A DNA stretch of 64,000 bases from JAZKAR01 sp040389065 (GCA_040389065.1 JAZKAR010000023.1:1-64000), one strand, 5' to 3'; shown: positions 53,021 to 62,900, counted from the stretch's first letter. The notes: a model not told the origin generated them from the sequence alone. Made by a program: numbers and translations.

Positions 53021-54619
53021 ATGATTATTTCTATAAATGAAGCATCTAAAATACTCAATCTTTTAAATAGTTATGGAGTCATACATCCCTCCTTAGATTC
53101 AAAATTAATAGAAAATTTATTCTTATTGCAAAAAAAATTATTAACTATTAATAATCAATCGTTAGCTAAAATTAATGTCCCTGTTGCTATTATAGGGTCA
53201 GGTATTTCAGGTCAATATGCAGCATTCATTTTAACTAAACTTGGTTTTAGCAATATTACTATTCTAGAAGCTGAAAAAAAATTTCTAGGCGGTAGAACTT
53301 CTTCTGTTACATTAAATGGCTATATATGCTTACCTGGTGCAATGCGTATTCCTAGAGACTACTTAACTGATCATTTGATAAAATTTTTAGAGATACCTAC
53401 ACAAACCTTTTATAATGAAACAAATGATTCATTAGTATTATCTGTAAATAAAAATGGTAAAGCTATTGTTATGGCAAAAAAGGAAGCATTAAGTACAAAT
53501 TTATTAAAAAATAATTTATTATTAAAGTGGGAAACAGAATTACAATATATTGCTTCATTTTTAGATAAAGGTGTATCATGGCTTGATATTATAAATACTC
53601 TATCTCTTGATAAATATACGTTAAAAGAATATCTTACAATCAAGCGCGAATGGTCTAATGCCGAATATACTTCTTGGAGTGGTAGCCCACTAGGAGATTA
53701 CAATTGCTTTGAGTCATCAGGCGTTTTAGCATGGGAAATATTTGGTGATCACTTATTAAACTACGAAAGAAAGCTAGAAGCATCAAATATAGCTAATCAA
53801 GCTAGTTTTACCGATGAGGATATGTATACTGTAGATGATATAAAGCAAATACCTTTTAAATTATTCACGTTAAATCAAAAACATAATGTCAAACAAAAAT
53901 TTGACTGCAAAATCACAAAAATATTTAGTAAAGAAAATCAGCTTATATTAATCGATAGTAATCAAAATAATTTTTATTTTGATTACTGCTTTGATACTAC
54001 TCCTCCACATAAAAGTTCTGGTATTAATATTGAATGTTCTCAAAAAATATTTATAGATGTTTCTTATCCTACGAATCATATTCTAAGCAATAAATTTGGA
54101 AGTAAAGGAAAATTTTATATTCTTGATAAACTACGCACTTATTTTAGTAAACATGGTTTTGGCGATTTATATATCTTTAAACATATCACCGAAAACAGAT
54201 GTATTCTAATGTCATATTCCTGGGGAAATGAAGCAAGAATTACATATCATCAAGATAAAAAGAGTCTTCCTCTTGCTCTTTTTAATGCTTTAACCATACC
54301 TATTCCTGGAACTATTCAAGCAATTTTTCCAGAGCTGATATTTAACGGCGGAATTGCAACTCCTGTGGAGAAAGCATTTAGAATGACTACTAAAAACGAT
54401 CTTTTTCGAGGATACCGATTTTCACCACTAAACAAAGAAAAAAATCCCTATATTTCCACTCTTGCTAATGGAATAGCTTTCCCTGGGCTATTCTCTGAAA
54501 ATGAGTGGGTTTCAGTAGCACCCGGCTTTATTAGAACAGCATTATTTACAGCACTTAAATTTTGCCTAAACATTTATGTTAAAACATGTGCTAAAGAAAA
54601 TTATTGCCATACACAGTAA
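53021..54619 (+). CDS. Flavin amine-oxidase-like protein
   Basis: About 532 aa. A helical N-terminal extension of about 50 residues precedes the FAD-binding motif VAIIGSGISGQYAAFIL (GxGxxG), followed by ILEAEKKFLGGRTSS, which is the second FAD segment; the C-terminus GIAFPGLFSENEWVSVAPGFIRTALFTALKFC is the substrate/FAD-closing part. This is the layout of flavin monoamine oxidases and L-amino-acid oxidases. The substrate is unknown. ATG 53021 is picked over an upstream frame because TAGGAGGACTAAA is a perfect ribosome binding site. Very AT-rich codon use. It may make hydrogen peroxide. Confidence 0.85.
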   Translation: MIISINEASKILNLLNSYGVIHPSLDSKLIENLFLLQKKLLTINNQSLAKINVPVAIIGSGISGQYAAFILTKLGFSNITILEAEKKFLGGRTSSVTLNGYICLPGAMRIPRDYLTDHLIKFLEIPTQTFYNETNDSLVLSVNKNGKAIVMAKKEALSTNLLKNNLLLKWETELQYIASFLDKGVSWLDIINTLSLDKYTLKEYLTIKREWSNAEYTSWSGSPLGDYNCFESSGVLAWEIFGDHLLNYERKLEASNIANQASFTDEDMYTVDDIKQIPFKLFTLNQKHNVKQKFDCKITKIFSKENQLILIDSNQNNFYFDYCFDTTPPHKSSGINIECSQKIFIDVSYPTNHILSNKFGSKGKFYILDKLRTYFSKHGFGDLYIFKHITENRCILMSYSWGNEARITYHQDKKSLPLALFNALTIPIPGTIQAIFPELIFNGGIATPVEKAFRMTTKNDLFRGYRFSPLNKEKNPYISTLANGIAFPGLFSENEWVSVAPGFIRTALFTALKFCLNIYVKTCAKENYCHTQ

Positions 54620-54998
54620 CTTAATATATACACTGACCTAAATTAACTATATAGAACAATTAAATATTACTATATTGTGTTTAATGTGCGGTTGCATTTC
54701 TTGTTTTACCATATTTTTTATACACAATATCATATATTCAACTAATTTCAGTAAATGTTAATAATTAGCTAAGTTCATTTAGCATTCCTTTGAGCTTTGA
54801 AAATTTGGCAGCACTTACAAAGCCTGCTCATCATATTCATCGTTTAGTATGTATTTTTGGCTTTAACCTTTTTTAGAGTAAAAAAGACTTAGCTAATCAA
54901 GTTTTAGTTTTTTATATTTTTTCTAAAAAACTTATTTTCAAATTTTTCTTGTGATAAATTTATAACAATTTTCTATTTTTTTAATAAATTTGCTTTGC
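54620..54998. other. AT-rich gap between converging genes
   Basis: About 380 bases. No gene; T-rich segments only. Confidence 0.3.
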
Positions 54999-57854
54999 CT
55001 ATTTTTCTCCACCAATGATTTTCAAACACTCACCACGTTCGACATCCCAAAATCGGAGTGTTAAGTCATCTGAAACCGTAACTAATCGCCCACCACCGGC
55101 ATAAAATTGGCATCCACGAACTCGGCTTGTATGCCCTTTTAATATTTTTAGGTTATTTCCAGTAGCTACATCCCATAACCGTACTGTGTGATCATAAGAA
55201 ACTGAGGCAATAATTTTGCCATCTGGAGTAATAGAGCAGGCTCTGACCCAGCTTTCATGTCCTCTAAGCGTTTTTAAACACTCCCACGTTTTCACATCCC
55301 AAATCTTTATCGTTTTGTCTTCAGAAGTAGAAATAAGCAACGATCCATCCGTTGAAAAAACACACTGTCTTACCCAACCCAGATGACCACCTAACACCAT
55401 CAAGCACGCACCAGTATGAACATTCCAAATACGTAAAGTAGAATCATCAGCTGCTGTCGCCAGCAATCCATTTACAGAAGAAAACGCAGAGCCTCGAATC
55501 TCTGCTGTATGTCCCTCACAGACATACAAACATTTTCCCTCTAAAATATCCCATATTCGCATTGTATTATCATCTGAAGTTGAGGCTAAATAACGCCCCT
55601 CAGCATCTATAAAAACACAACTTCTCACAGGGCCTTCATGCCCTGTGAGAACTAGAAAACATTCACCTGTGGCTATATCCCATGCCCTAATTTTATGGTC
55701 TACTGAAGTTGAAATAATTTTTTTAGACTGATTGGGAAAAAAAGCACTACCAAGTACCCACTCCTTATGCAAAAATGTACGCACACATTCATATGTATTT
55801 ACATCCCAAATGCGAAGCGTTACATCCATTGAGGCTGTTGCAAAAAGCATACCATCAGCAGAAAGCGCACATGCAGGTACGGGTGCTTCATGACCAACAT
55901 CCGGGGCAGATACATCTGGGATTTTGCTAATTAATAAGGTTTCAGGCCGACACAAACCAAATAAAGCCGTTTTTGTAAGATATTGAAAGTTTTTTACGCC
56001 ATCAAGACTACATCTTAACCATTCCGTTCGCCCAATTGAAGTACCTGTAAAATCAGACCCCTCAAAATCAACATCCATAAAAAAAGTACCATCCAAGATG
56101 GCTTCACTAAAATTCACACCCGATGCTTTGCAAGAAAAAAACTCACCATCAGAAAAATCTGCATTCGTAAAATTAGTATGATCCACATCAAGATACCTGA
56201 GGTTGGCTCTTTTCAAATTTGCTTGCTTAAATGTAGCCTCTCTAAAATCTAAACGTATATGTGGGGTGCCTTTCAGCCCTTTTTTCCCTTGAATACTCCA
56301 ATCACTCAATTGCGCTCCGTCAAGACAAAATTTCTCGCACGTTGATCCTGGGTATCCTTTATGAAAAGCCATAACCAAATAGTTCAACGCTTGCTCACTA
56401 GCTCTTGGCAAATATTGCTCTTTAATCTTGGAAAGCGAATTTATAGCCTTAGTGCATTCAATTGGAGTATTTTCACTTTTTTCACTTAGAATTTGCCCTA
56501 AAAAATCAATAGTTTCTTTACTTGCTAATGGCAAACTCCATGCATCAATACGATCCTCTATTAATGCATGACACAAATAACTAGCCAAAAAAAACTCTTG
56601 CAGGGAAGTATGTGCAAATCGAAAGTCTTTTTCTCCCACTCTTACTAAGAAAGTAGCTGTTCGCAAATCTTCTTTTAGCATCTCAAGCATATGATATAGC
56701 AGGCCCTCTTCTATACCATAGGTATAATGCGCTTCTATTTCAGGATGATGATGCAAAAACCGTACTAGCCAGTTTTCAACATCTAATACACCCCATAGTT
56801 TTTTATTTGTTTGCCACATTTCTGCAGCCAAATGCTCCATAAGCATAAGTTTATGGTCAGGAATAATGCGATGTTTTCCTTTATCTCGCGCTAACCATGA
56901 CAGCACCATACTTCGATAGACTGTAGCCCCCGTTACGCGAGAGCCCTCTGCCTTCCATTTTTCAATATTAGGAATTAAATTTGGAATCAAACTTAATGTA
57001 TATGGTCGTTCTGCCATCTCCGTTAAATTATGTACAGAGTGCAATAAATCGAGTAATGCATCTATATCAAAATTGGGAACCGCGTAAGTTAAATACTCAC
57101 GAATCTGGCTATCTGTAAAAGGCAATAAGATAAAAGCGCTATAATCATCAGCAGTGATTCCACCGCGATCTTCCATCAAAAAATGCGTTTTTTGCTCGCG
57201 CATCGTTCTAAAATAGTGGGTACGACAGGTTAATAAAATACGCCCCATCTTTTGTATGCCAGATGCGTCTCTTTCAGAACCTTTTATTTTTTTGATAGGG
57301 GCAATACTTAAAAGCTTACGCGTAAAACGCTGGCCTGCCATTGTAGACATATGCACAAGCACTTCATCAAGGCCATCAAAAATGATTAAAGCCCCTTCTT
57401 GTTGAACAAGATGAATCACATCTTTTGCGCTTAAAGCATTTTCCGATACTCCTCCATGTACACTATGTAATAGAAGCATATCAATAAGTGCAGGTAAACT
57501 TATTTCATCAAAATGATCTTTTTTACCAATTTGACGTAAATCAAGATAGATAGGCAGAGGGAGTAAAGGATTATCTTTACGTTTTTTTAGTAATATTTGT
57601 GTTAGCAGCATACAGGCTGTAGTTTTGCCCATGCCATATTCACCCAATAAAGCACAAAACGGCTGCTGGCTTTTGGTAACCCAATTTTCCAAAAAGTCTA
57701 AAGCATCACAGGCCTGCACGTTATCTTCAGTGTTGAATAAAGTGATTTTTTTAAGATTACTGACATATCCTGATGGCTTAACTGCATGCTCAATATGCTT
57801 CATGCGCACCGCAATATCTTCAAGCATCCTATCTGTGAGGACGTTCGTGTCCAT
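54999..57854 (-). CDS. STAND NTPase: NACHT domain, pentapeptide repeats, seven WD40 repeats
   Basis: About 951 aa, no signal peptide. A helical N-terminal stretch (1-50) precedes a NACHT ATPase with Walker A GEYGMGKTT (71-79), Walker B LIIFDGLDEV (about 157-165), a sensor-like LLTCRTHYF and the winged-helix end RFAHTSLQEFFLA. Pentapeptide-like repeats (about 550-640: FKQANLKRANLRYLDVDHTNFTNADF) form a beta-helix, and exactly seven WD40 repeats (about 665-950) would close one propeller. This is the plan of NLR-like STAND sensors: the C-terminal repeats sense a ligand, the NACHT oligomerises. There is no obvious effector domain, so output may need a partner or the short N-terminal helices. ATG 57854 has GGAAGTAACT upstream. 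Confidence 0.93.
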   Translation of the reverse strand: MDTNVLTDRMLEDIAVRMKHIEHAVKPSGYVSNLKKITLFNTEDNVQACDALDFLENWVTKSQQPFCALLGEYGMGKTTACMLLTQILLKKRKDNPLLPLPIYLDLRQIGKKDHFDEISLPALIDMLLLHSVHGGVSENALSAKDVIHLVQQEGALIIFDGLDEVLVHMSTMAGQRFTRKLLSIAPIKKIKGSERDASGIQKMGRILLTCRTHYFRTMREQKTHFLMEDRGGITADDYSAFILLPFTDSQIREYLTYAVPNFDIDALLDLLHSVHNLTEMAERPYTLSLIPNLIPNIEKWKAEGSRVTGATVYRSMVLSWLARDKGKHRIIPDHKLMLMEHLAAEMWQTNKKLWGVLDVENWLVRFLHHHPEIEAHYTYGIEEGLLYHMLEMLKEDLRTATFLVRVGEKDFRFAHTSLQEFFLASYLCHALIEDRIDAWSLPLASKETIDFLGQILSEKSENTPIECTKAINSLSKIKEQYLPRASEQALNYLVMAFHKGYPGSTCEKFCLDGAQLSDWSIQGKKGLKGTPHIRLDFREATFKQANLKRANLRYLDVDHTNFTNADFSDGEFFSCKASGVNFSEAILDGTFFMDVDFEGSDFTGTSIGRTEWLRCSLDGVKNFQYLTKTALFGLCRPETLLISKIPDVSAPDVGHEAPVPACALSADGMLFATASMDVTLRIWDVNTYECVRTFLHKEWVLGSAFFPNQSKKIISTSVDHKIRAWDIATGECFLVLTGHEGPVRSCVFIDAEGRYLASTSDDNTMRIWDILEGKCLYVCEGHTAEIRGSAFSSVNGLLATAADDSTLRIWNVHTGACLMVLGGHLGWVRQCVFSTDGSLLISTSEDKTIKIWDVKTWECLKTLRGHESWVRACSITPDGKIIASVSYDHTVRLWDVATGNNLKILKGHTSRVRGCQFYAGGGRLVTVSDDLTLRFWDVERGECLKIIGGEK

Positions 57855-57933
57855 AGTTACTTCCATAACATATATTGACAAGACAATACCCGGTTTTGAA
57901 AACCTTGTCTACTAAGGATCTACGCATGAAGTC

Positions 57934-57961
57934 TTAGGCAAACCCTTATGGTTTTGCCTAA
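57934..57961. promoter_or_regulatory. Inverted repeat in the upstream region of the STAND gene
   Basis: TTAGGCAAACC (57934-57944) pairs with GGTTTTGCCTAA (57950-57961) with one bulge. It lies 80-107 bases upstream of the STAND gene start on its strand and could be an operator or a leader hairpin. Nothing else is evident in 57855-58212. Confidence 0.45.
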
Positions 57962-58212
57962 AAGTTTCAGACAAAAAGGTAAAAAAGTAGAAAAAAATTT
58001 AAAGGCTATAAATAATAAATTTATAAGAGCTTTCCTTTTAAAATAAATGATAACTTAACTCTATACCAAACTTTTTTAAAGCGTAAATACTTTTTTATCT
58101 AAAAAACGATTAAAAAAATGATGTCACCGATCTATTTACCATTAATTTTCAATTACTTAATACGATGCTTATTCTGAATTAAATAACTCATAAGAGTTTT
58201 AGAAAAAACGTC

Positions 58213-58836
58213 CTAATTGTATTTCAGTTGTTTTTGAAAAAAGGAAAAGACCGCTAAATTTATTGAGTTGTTATTTTTTACTTTGTGCTGTAATTTTGCA
58301 TTGTTAATATCTGAATGATTAGTAAAAGAAGGATTATAAATAAAGTCAGCTAGTAATTTCCCTGACTCCGATACAAATAGTGGTTCACTATTATTACATG
58401 CCCGGTTTACAAATAAATTTGAATACTGGCTTTTTCCCATAAAAGGTTTGAAATATTGCTTATTTCTAAATGGCTTAAACTGTGAGGGAACGTAAATTTT
58501 TAACGCTTTTAGAATAAAACTACTTTCCTTGTCCGCACCTAACACAAATCGTTCAGCAACTAATATTTCAGGCTTCATTTTTTCATTAATAACCGATAAA
58601 CCTCTTACAACCTCACATTCAGTAATAAATTTTTTAACTTTCATAACCTGTTTAAACTTCACTCCTAAATTTTTTAGTTTTTTTTCAAAATAATCAATAA
58701 ACTCTTTTTGCTCATATTTTTCTTTTACATCACGCTCACTTTGAATTTCAAGAATAGTTATTTCATATCCTAACTCAGCAAGATGATGGGCTGTTGCAAG
58801 GTTTCTCAGCTCCGAACCTAATAGAATCACTCTCAT
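58213..58836 (-). CDS. Shortened, degenerate DadA-like flavoprotein
   Basis: 207 aa. It starts MRVILLGSELRNLATAHHLAELGYEITILE, which is the FAD-binding start of D-amino-acid dehydrogenase (DadA) but with the GxGxxG glycines replaced (GSELRN). It then has a stretch like the DadA middle (AERFVLGADKESSFILKALKIYVPS) and a version of its C-terminus (SNLFVNRACNN, SGKLLADFIYNP). The normal enzyme is about 430 aa, so roughly half is missing, yet the frame is open. It cannot bind FAD in the usual way. GATTGGGGGAAATTAA before the ATG is a good ribosome binding site. It is either a decaying gene or a repurposed protein. Confidence 0.6.
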   Translation of the reverse strand: MRVILLGSELRNLATAHHLAELGYEITILEIQSERDVKEKYEQKEFIDYFEKKLKNLGVKFKQVMKVKKFITECEVVRGLSVINEKMKPEILVAERFVLGADKESSFILKALKIYVPSQFKPFRNKQYFKPFMGKSQYSNLFVNRACNNSEPLFVSESGKLLADFIYNPSFTNHSDINNAKLQHKVKNNNSINLAVFSFFQKQLKYN

Positions 58837-59102
58837 TTAATTTCCCCCAATCTTCCTTAACTTTTATTTTTTACAGCAATTTTTCAAAGTTAATAAGACG
58901 ATTAAACTAGCTTTGTACTTACGAATGAATTATACAGATAATAACAAACTTTAACAACGAAATCAAACGAAATTTAAACGAAATTGCCGATGAAAAATTA
59001 TCCTATTGTTTTGTTAGAATTATTACTAATACAATTTTTATCGTTAGGCCGTGCTAAATAGCTTATTTTTTGCCCTAAGCTATATGTACGCATGAAGTAT
59101 AT

Positions 59103-59699
59103 TTATCGCATTGGCTGACGTTGCATCGTCCAAAAAGCAATCTTAGAGTCTGATTCAATAAAATGGGTAGCTATCTTAAAGTTATGTTTTTGATAGAATG
59201 CAATCGAAGAAGGTTGATCTGTCCACAAATACACAGACATATGTTGAACATCAGCCATTTTAAGCATAGGTTGAAGTAAGGCGGAGCCAATCCCTTTACA
59301 TTGTTCAATAGGATCAACCGCTAATAAAGCCAAGTACCAATGCGGAACAGGCATTTCTTTTTTTCGTATGGCATCCAATTGATCAATAATTTTTAGATAC
59401 CGACCAAAAGAGAAAGGGCCTAATACCTTTGTAAGCTCTGTAAAGATATCATATTCACTTCTACCTCCAGCGATAGGAGGCTCCCATACACATACACCTT
59501 TCAACGCTCCTTCTGACTTGTAACTTTCACCATATACATTTTGATAGTAGTGCATAAGTGCAGAAAAATGCTTTATTAAAACCCTTAGGCGTTGAGAGTC
59601 ATCTGGAATACAATAAATAGAAAAAGGCTCCGTACAAAAAGCCTTTGCCATGATAACTGATGCTAAAGCAATATCATTTGGATGAAGTAACGTTGTCAC
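59103..59699 (-). CDS. GNAT family N-acetyltransferase
   Basis: 198 aa. The acetyl-CoA pyrophosphate loop is in LLAVDPIEQCKGIGSALLQPML (a Q/RxxGxG/A type), and FYQKHNFKIATHF is the closing strand. This GNAT type (long N-terminal half with LALLAVDP) is typical of stand-alone acetyltransferases of unknown substrate. It is upstream-divergent from the small 59827 gene. It could be an antibiotic- or amine-acetylating enzyme, but nothing specific is visible. Confidence 0.88.
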   Translation of the reverse strand: MTTLLHPNDIALASVIMAKAFCTEPFSIYCIPDDSQRLRVLIKHFSALMHYYQNVYGESYKSEGALKGVCVWEPPIAGGRSEYDIFTELTKVLGPFSFGRYLKIIDQLDAIRKKEMPVPHWYLALLAVDPIEQCKGIGSALLQPMLKMADVQHMSVYLWTDQPSSIAFYQKHNFKIATHFIESDSKIAFWTMQRQPMR

Positions 59700-59826
59700 C
59701 CACTAACCTTTCAAATTTAACACTAATTTTTTCAATAAGCATATGAAAAATAGTAACTATTTCTATTAAATACTGATTTACCTTATACCCGTGTAGAATG
59801 ACGCTTTCTGCATAAAGGAACGCACG

Positions 59827-60099
59827 ATGAAACTAACAGATCTTCATAAAAATAAAGGCTTGAAAATTAATGGCCAAGTTCACCACTCAGGCGCTAACGA
59901 ACGATTTGGCAAAGATTCAACTCCCGCGTCTTTAGACCGAAAAGCTCAACGCAAATTAGATCAAGCAGCTGGTTTAATTCCTTTTGCTGTTAAGCTTAAT
60001 AGTGAACTTGTAAAGCAAATTACAGAACTTGCTCAAACACGTAATACGCCTTTAAACGAAGTCGTTGCTGAACTATTGCAAAAGGGATTAAGCAATTAA
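59827..60099 (+). CDS. Small conserved hypothetical protein with C-terminal helical domain
   Basis: 90 aa. A basic N-terminal half (KNKGLKINGQVHHSGANERFGKDSTPASLDRKAQRKLDQ) is followed by LIPFAVKLNSELVKQITELAQTRNTPLNEVVAELLQKGL, whose strand-helix-helix pattern resembles ribbon-helix-helix DNA-binding domains. No family recognised with certainty; a small regulator is the best guess. CATAAAGGAACGCACG before the ATG is a strong ribosome binding site. A possible antitoxin was considered but no toxin is adjacent. Confidence 0.6.
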   Translation: MKLTDLHKNKGLKINGQVHHSGANERFGKDSTPASLDRKAQRKLDQAAGLIPFAVKLNSELVKQITELAQTRNTPLNEVVAELLQKGLSN

Positions 60100-60132
60100 A
60101 TAATTTTTGCTTTTTTTTCCTTGTAATTGCTT

Positions 60133-61782
60133 TTAAGAGCTACACGATAGTGCAGAACAACCAGGTTTGTGCCGCGCCCATTCAGGGCGCTTTTTGGCTA
60201 AAGTCTCATGGTCAGGTAGCTCGTCATACGGTGTTTTAATAACAACCTGCAATGCCTCAATATATGAATAATCACCGTGTGTAGCTGCCTCTATAGCTTG
60301 TTGTGCCAAGTAATTTCTTAATACATATTTTGGATTTGTCTTTAGCATTAACTCTTTTCGCTGAGCTAGACTGTTTTTTTCTTTATTTTCTTGCATGCTA
60401 CGTATGCTATATGCCTTTAACCAAGCCAACCATTTCTCCTTCACTGCTACAGAAAGCGGCGCATAAAACGCTTCTTCTAGAAGTTTTAAAAGCACATCAG
60501 ATGTAGTTGCCTCTTCAGCACCAATCTCAATAGAAACATATGCTAAATGTCGAAAAAAAATTGTCATATCAGTTTCTATTTGATCGAACAAATGTAAGAG
60601 CTGCTTCAGTAACTGCTCATCTTCTTTCCCTTCTAAAACCTGAAACCCTAGCTTACGCGCACACATTTGCATATAAGCTGTATTAAATGTTTCGGCATAT
60701 TCGTTAAGCCCTTCTTCTAGCGCGCTTTGATCTTGCAGCAAAGGCATTAACGCTTGTCCTAAGCAATGAAGGTTCCAATGCGCAATCTTAGGTTGTTGCC
60801 CATACGCATAACGCCCTTGCTCTGCATCGGTTGTGTTAGGCGTCCAATCTGGTTCGTATCCTTCTAACCAACCATAAGGGCCGTAATCAATCGTTAGCCC
60901 TAATATAGACATATTGTCTGTATTCATAACGCCGTGAACAAACCCCACTCGCATCCACTCAACTATCATTAGCGCTGTACGCTTACATATCTCTTTAAAC
61001 CATGCTTTATATATATTGGGCGTCATTTGAGTACCATGACCCATAGAGGAAGCAGGCGCTAAATGCTGGAAATGATACTTGATAGCATAATCAGCCAAAC
61101 TCTTTAAATTAACTATTTCATTGCATGCCGCTAACATTTCAAAATGCCCAAAGCGTATAAATGTTGGCGCCACACGGCAAACAATTGCGCCTGGTTCTTC
61201 TTGAGGGTGCCCATCATAAAACATATCGCGAACCACGGTGTCGCCTGTCGTCACCAAACTTAAAGCGCGTGTGGTAGGAATACCTAAATAAAACATAGCC
61301 TCACTACATAAAAACTCACGCAGCGAAGAACGCAATACTGCACGCCCATCAGCAAAACGCGAGTAGGGAGTTTTTCCTGCACCTTTTAATTGCAGTTCCC
61401 AGCGCCGATTTTGGTAAACACGCTCACTTAAGGTAATGGCTCGACCATCACCTAATTGCCCTGCCCAGTGTCCAAACTGGTGACCGCCATAACGTGACGC
61501 ATAAGGTTTCATGCCTGGGGCTATTGCATTACCGGCAAGAATATTCAGGCTTGTATTATCACTTGCATCGGGCTTTAAAATTCCTAGTAGCACAGCAACA
61601 TCATCTGACCATGCCACAAGTCGTGGCGCTGCCACTGGGGTAGGGGTAACAAAGGTGTAACACGCATTAAGAATCTGCCTCGATCGGTTTTCAGATGAAG
61701 GATCTGCCGGCAATGAATCTACAAATGTATTCTCAAAGGAGAGTTCTGATAAATGATGTGATTGATAGATTGAAGATGCCAC
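60133..61782 (-). CDS. selO: Protein adenylyltransferase SelO (YdiU family)
   Basis: About 549 aa with this start. Pseudokinase-like fold: YASRYGGHQFGHWAGQLGDGRAITL, LQLKGAGKTPYSRFADGRAVLRSSLREFL, VHGVMNTDNMSILGLTIDYGPYGWLEGYEPDWTPN are hallmark blocks. It transfers AMP from ATP to Ser/Thr/Tyr of target proteins in redox homeostasis. The C-terminus ends PGCSALSCSS, with the conserved CxxxSC/U motif that is selenocysteine in some eukaryotes and Cys here. The frame opens at GTG 61863, with ATG 61845 next, but AGGAT lies 8 bases before GTG 61782 and the resulting length suits the family, so I use that start. Confidence 0.93.
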   Translation of the reverse strand: MASSIYQSHHLSELSFENTFVDSLPADPSSENRSRQILNACYTFVTPTPVAAPRLVAWSDDVAVLLGILKPDASDNTSLNILAGNAIAPGMKPYASRYGGHQFGHWAGQLGDGRAITLSERVYQNRRWELQLKGAGKTPYSRFADGRAVLRSSLREFLCSEAMFYLGIPTTRALSLVTTGDTVVRDMFYDGHPQEEPGAIVCRVAPTFIRFGHFEMLAACNEIVNLKSLADYAIKYHFQHLAPASSMGHGTQMTPNIYKAWFKEICKRTALMIVEWMRVGFVHGVMNTDNMSILGLTIDYGPYGWLEGYEPDWTPNTTDAEQGRYAYGQQPKIAHWNLHCLGQALMPLLQDQSALEEGLNEYAETFNTAYMQMCARKLGFQVLEGKEDEQLLKQLLHLFDQIETDMTIFFRHLAYVSIEIGAEEATTSDVLLKLLEEAFYAPLSVAVKEKWLAWLKAYSIRSMQENKEKNSLAQRKELMLKTNPKYVLRNYLAQQAIEAATHGDYSYIEALQVVIKTPYDELPDHETLAKKRPEWARHKPGCSALSCSS

Positions 61783-62026
61783 TGAATTATATCCTGCCAG
61801 GTTAAATAGGCTTAAAAAGCGCTTATTACACGCTACCTCAGCCATGCCTATCAGTATAAGCACTCAATCGTTTTTATATCAAGCAAGAAGCCAGCATGAT
61901 GGTGAGGGATCTTCACAAAAGTTCCCTTATTGATTTCTAACTCTCAATAGGATAAATATAGGGGAAGTAAAATCTTCAAATTTGCTTCGCCAATTTTTTT
62001 AATAAAATATTTAACATTAAAATTCC

Positions 62027-62539
62027 TCATGCATTTTTGGTAGCATCACCTTCAAATCGATTAATCATGTCTGTTACAAAGCGTTCTGAAAAGCCTGCAA
62101 TAAAACACCAGAAAATTAATTTTGCATATTCTTTATAATTTTCACCGTGTTGATTGAAAAGTGATGCAAATCCTGCTGAAGCACTATCATGCCCATCAGA
62201 AATAAATTTTGGAAAAAGCTCGCCTGCTAATAAATCTGAGAGAAAAAGTATATACAGTAACAAGGCCATCAATCCGCCTACGAGAGGCGAAAGTGAAGTA
62301 TATATCCATGAGTCAGCAATTAAACGTAAATCATAGATAGGTAAATCTTTTAATCTTCGTTGTAAGCCAATAAACCCCCCCATAAAACCTGCAGCAATGA
62401 CAATAATTGGTACTGTATATGACGATGAAATATTACCTGATATAGCTGCGACAACAAGCGATAACTGTAAAATAAGAGAAAGAAATAAACGCCTAGCCAC
62501 TTTTACAAGTAACTCCCCTCGCTCAGCATTAAGCGTCAT
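62027..62539 (-). CDS. Membrane protein of unknown function
   Basis: 170 aa with about four hydrophobic segments (residues 16-36, 42-58, 80-103, 138-155). The last segment and the stretch AKLIFWCFIAGFSERFVTDMI look like a conserved core often found at the end of small bacterial membrane proteins; no function known to me. The N-terminus is amphipathic. TTAAAGGAAGAAAT precedes the ATG on its strand. It may be an isolated gene, divergent from mfd. Confidence 0.65.
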   Translation of the reverse strand: MTLNAERGELLVKVARRLFLSLILQLSLVVAAISGNISSSYTVPIIVIAAGFMGGFIGLQRRLKDLPIYDLRLIADSWIYTSLSPLVGGLMALLLYILFLSDLLAGELFPKFISDGHDSASAGFASLFNQHGENYKEYAKLIFWCFIAGFSERFVTDMINRFEGDATKNA

Positions 62540-62900
62540 ATATTTCTTCCTTTAAAAAAGGCTAGCAGATTATAGTTTAAATGTTTGACTTATATAATTT
62601 AAAATCACCACTTAACAAATAGACAAATACAAAATAAATAAAAATTAGAATAGATACTATCCCTAGCATTTTTTCATTACAAGATTATTTAATCATTTAC
62701 ATAAAGAATGTTTCTAAAAACCCACAATAAGCCATACAGGTAGATGTAAAATAGGCTAAGAATTTATGTAAAAAGCTTTCCTGCAGCAACCTTGTGTCGT
62801 ATTGCCATAGTTTTGGGTACTGCTTAAGCTTGCTAAGAGAGTTTTATATAAAGCCTACGTATATTTTTGCAACGTTTATTTTTTCTACGCTCTGAGCCTT
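62540..62900. other. Gene-free stretch between divergent genes
   Basis: About 360 bases, AT-rich, holding the promoters of the membrane-protein gene and mfd. No repeat copy, no other gene. Confidence 0.35.

Noticed and set aside
54999..57854. Calling the STAND gene a known Avs defence system
   Set aside because: No effector domain typical of Avs is visible and the repeats differ (WD40 and pentapeptide rather than TPR-like).
59827..60099. Antitoxin of a toxin-antitoxin pair
   Set aside because: The C-terminal pattern resembles ribbon-helix-helix proteins but no toxin-sized partner is adjacent on the same strand.
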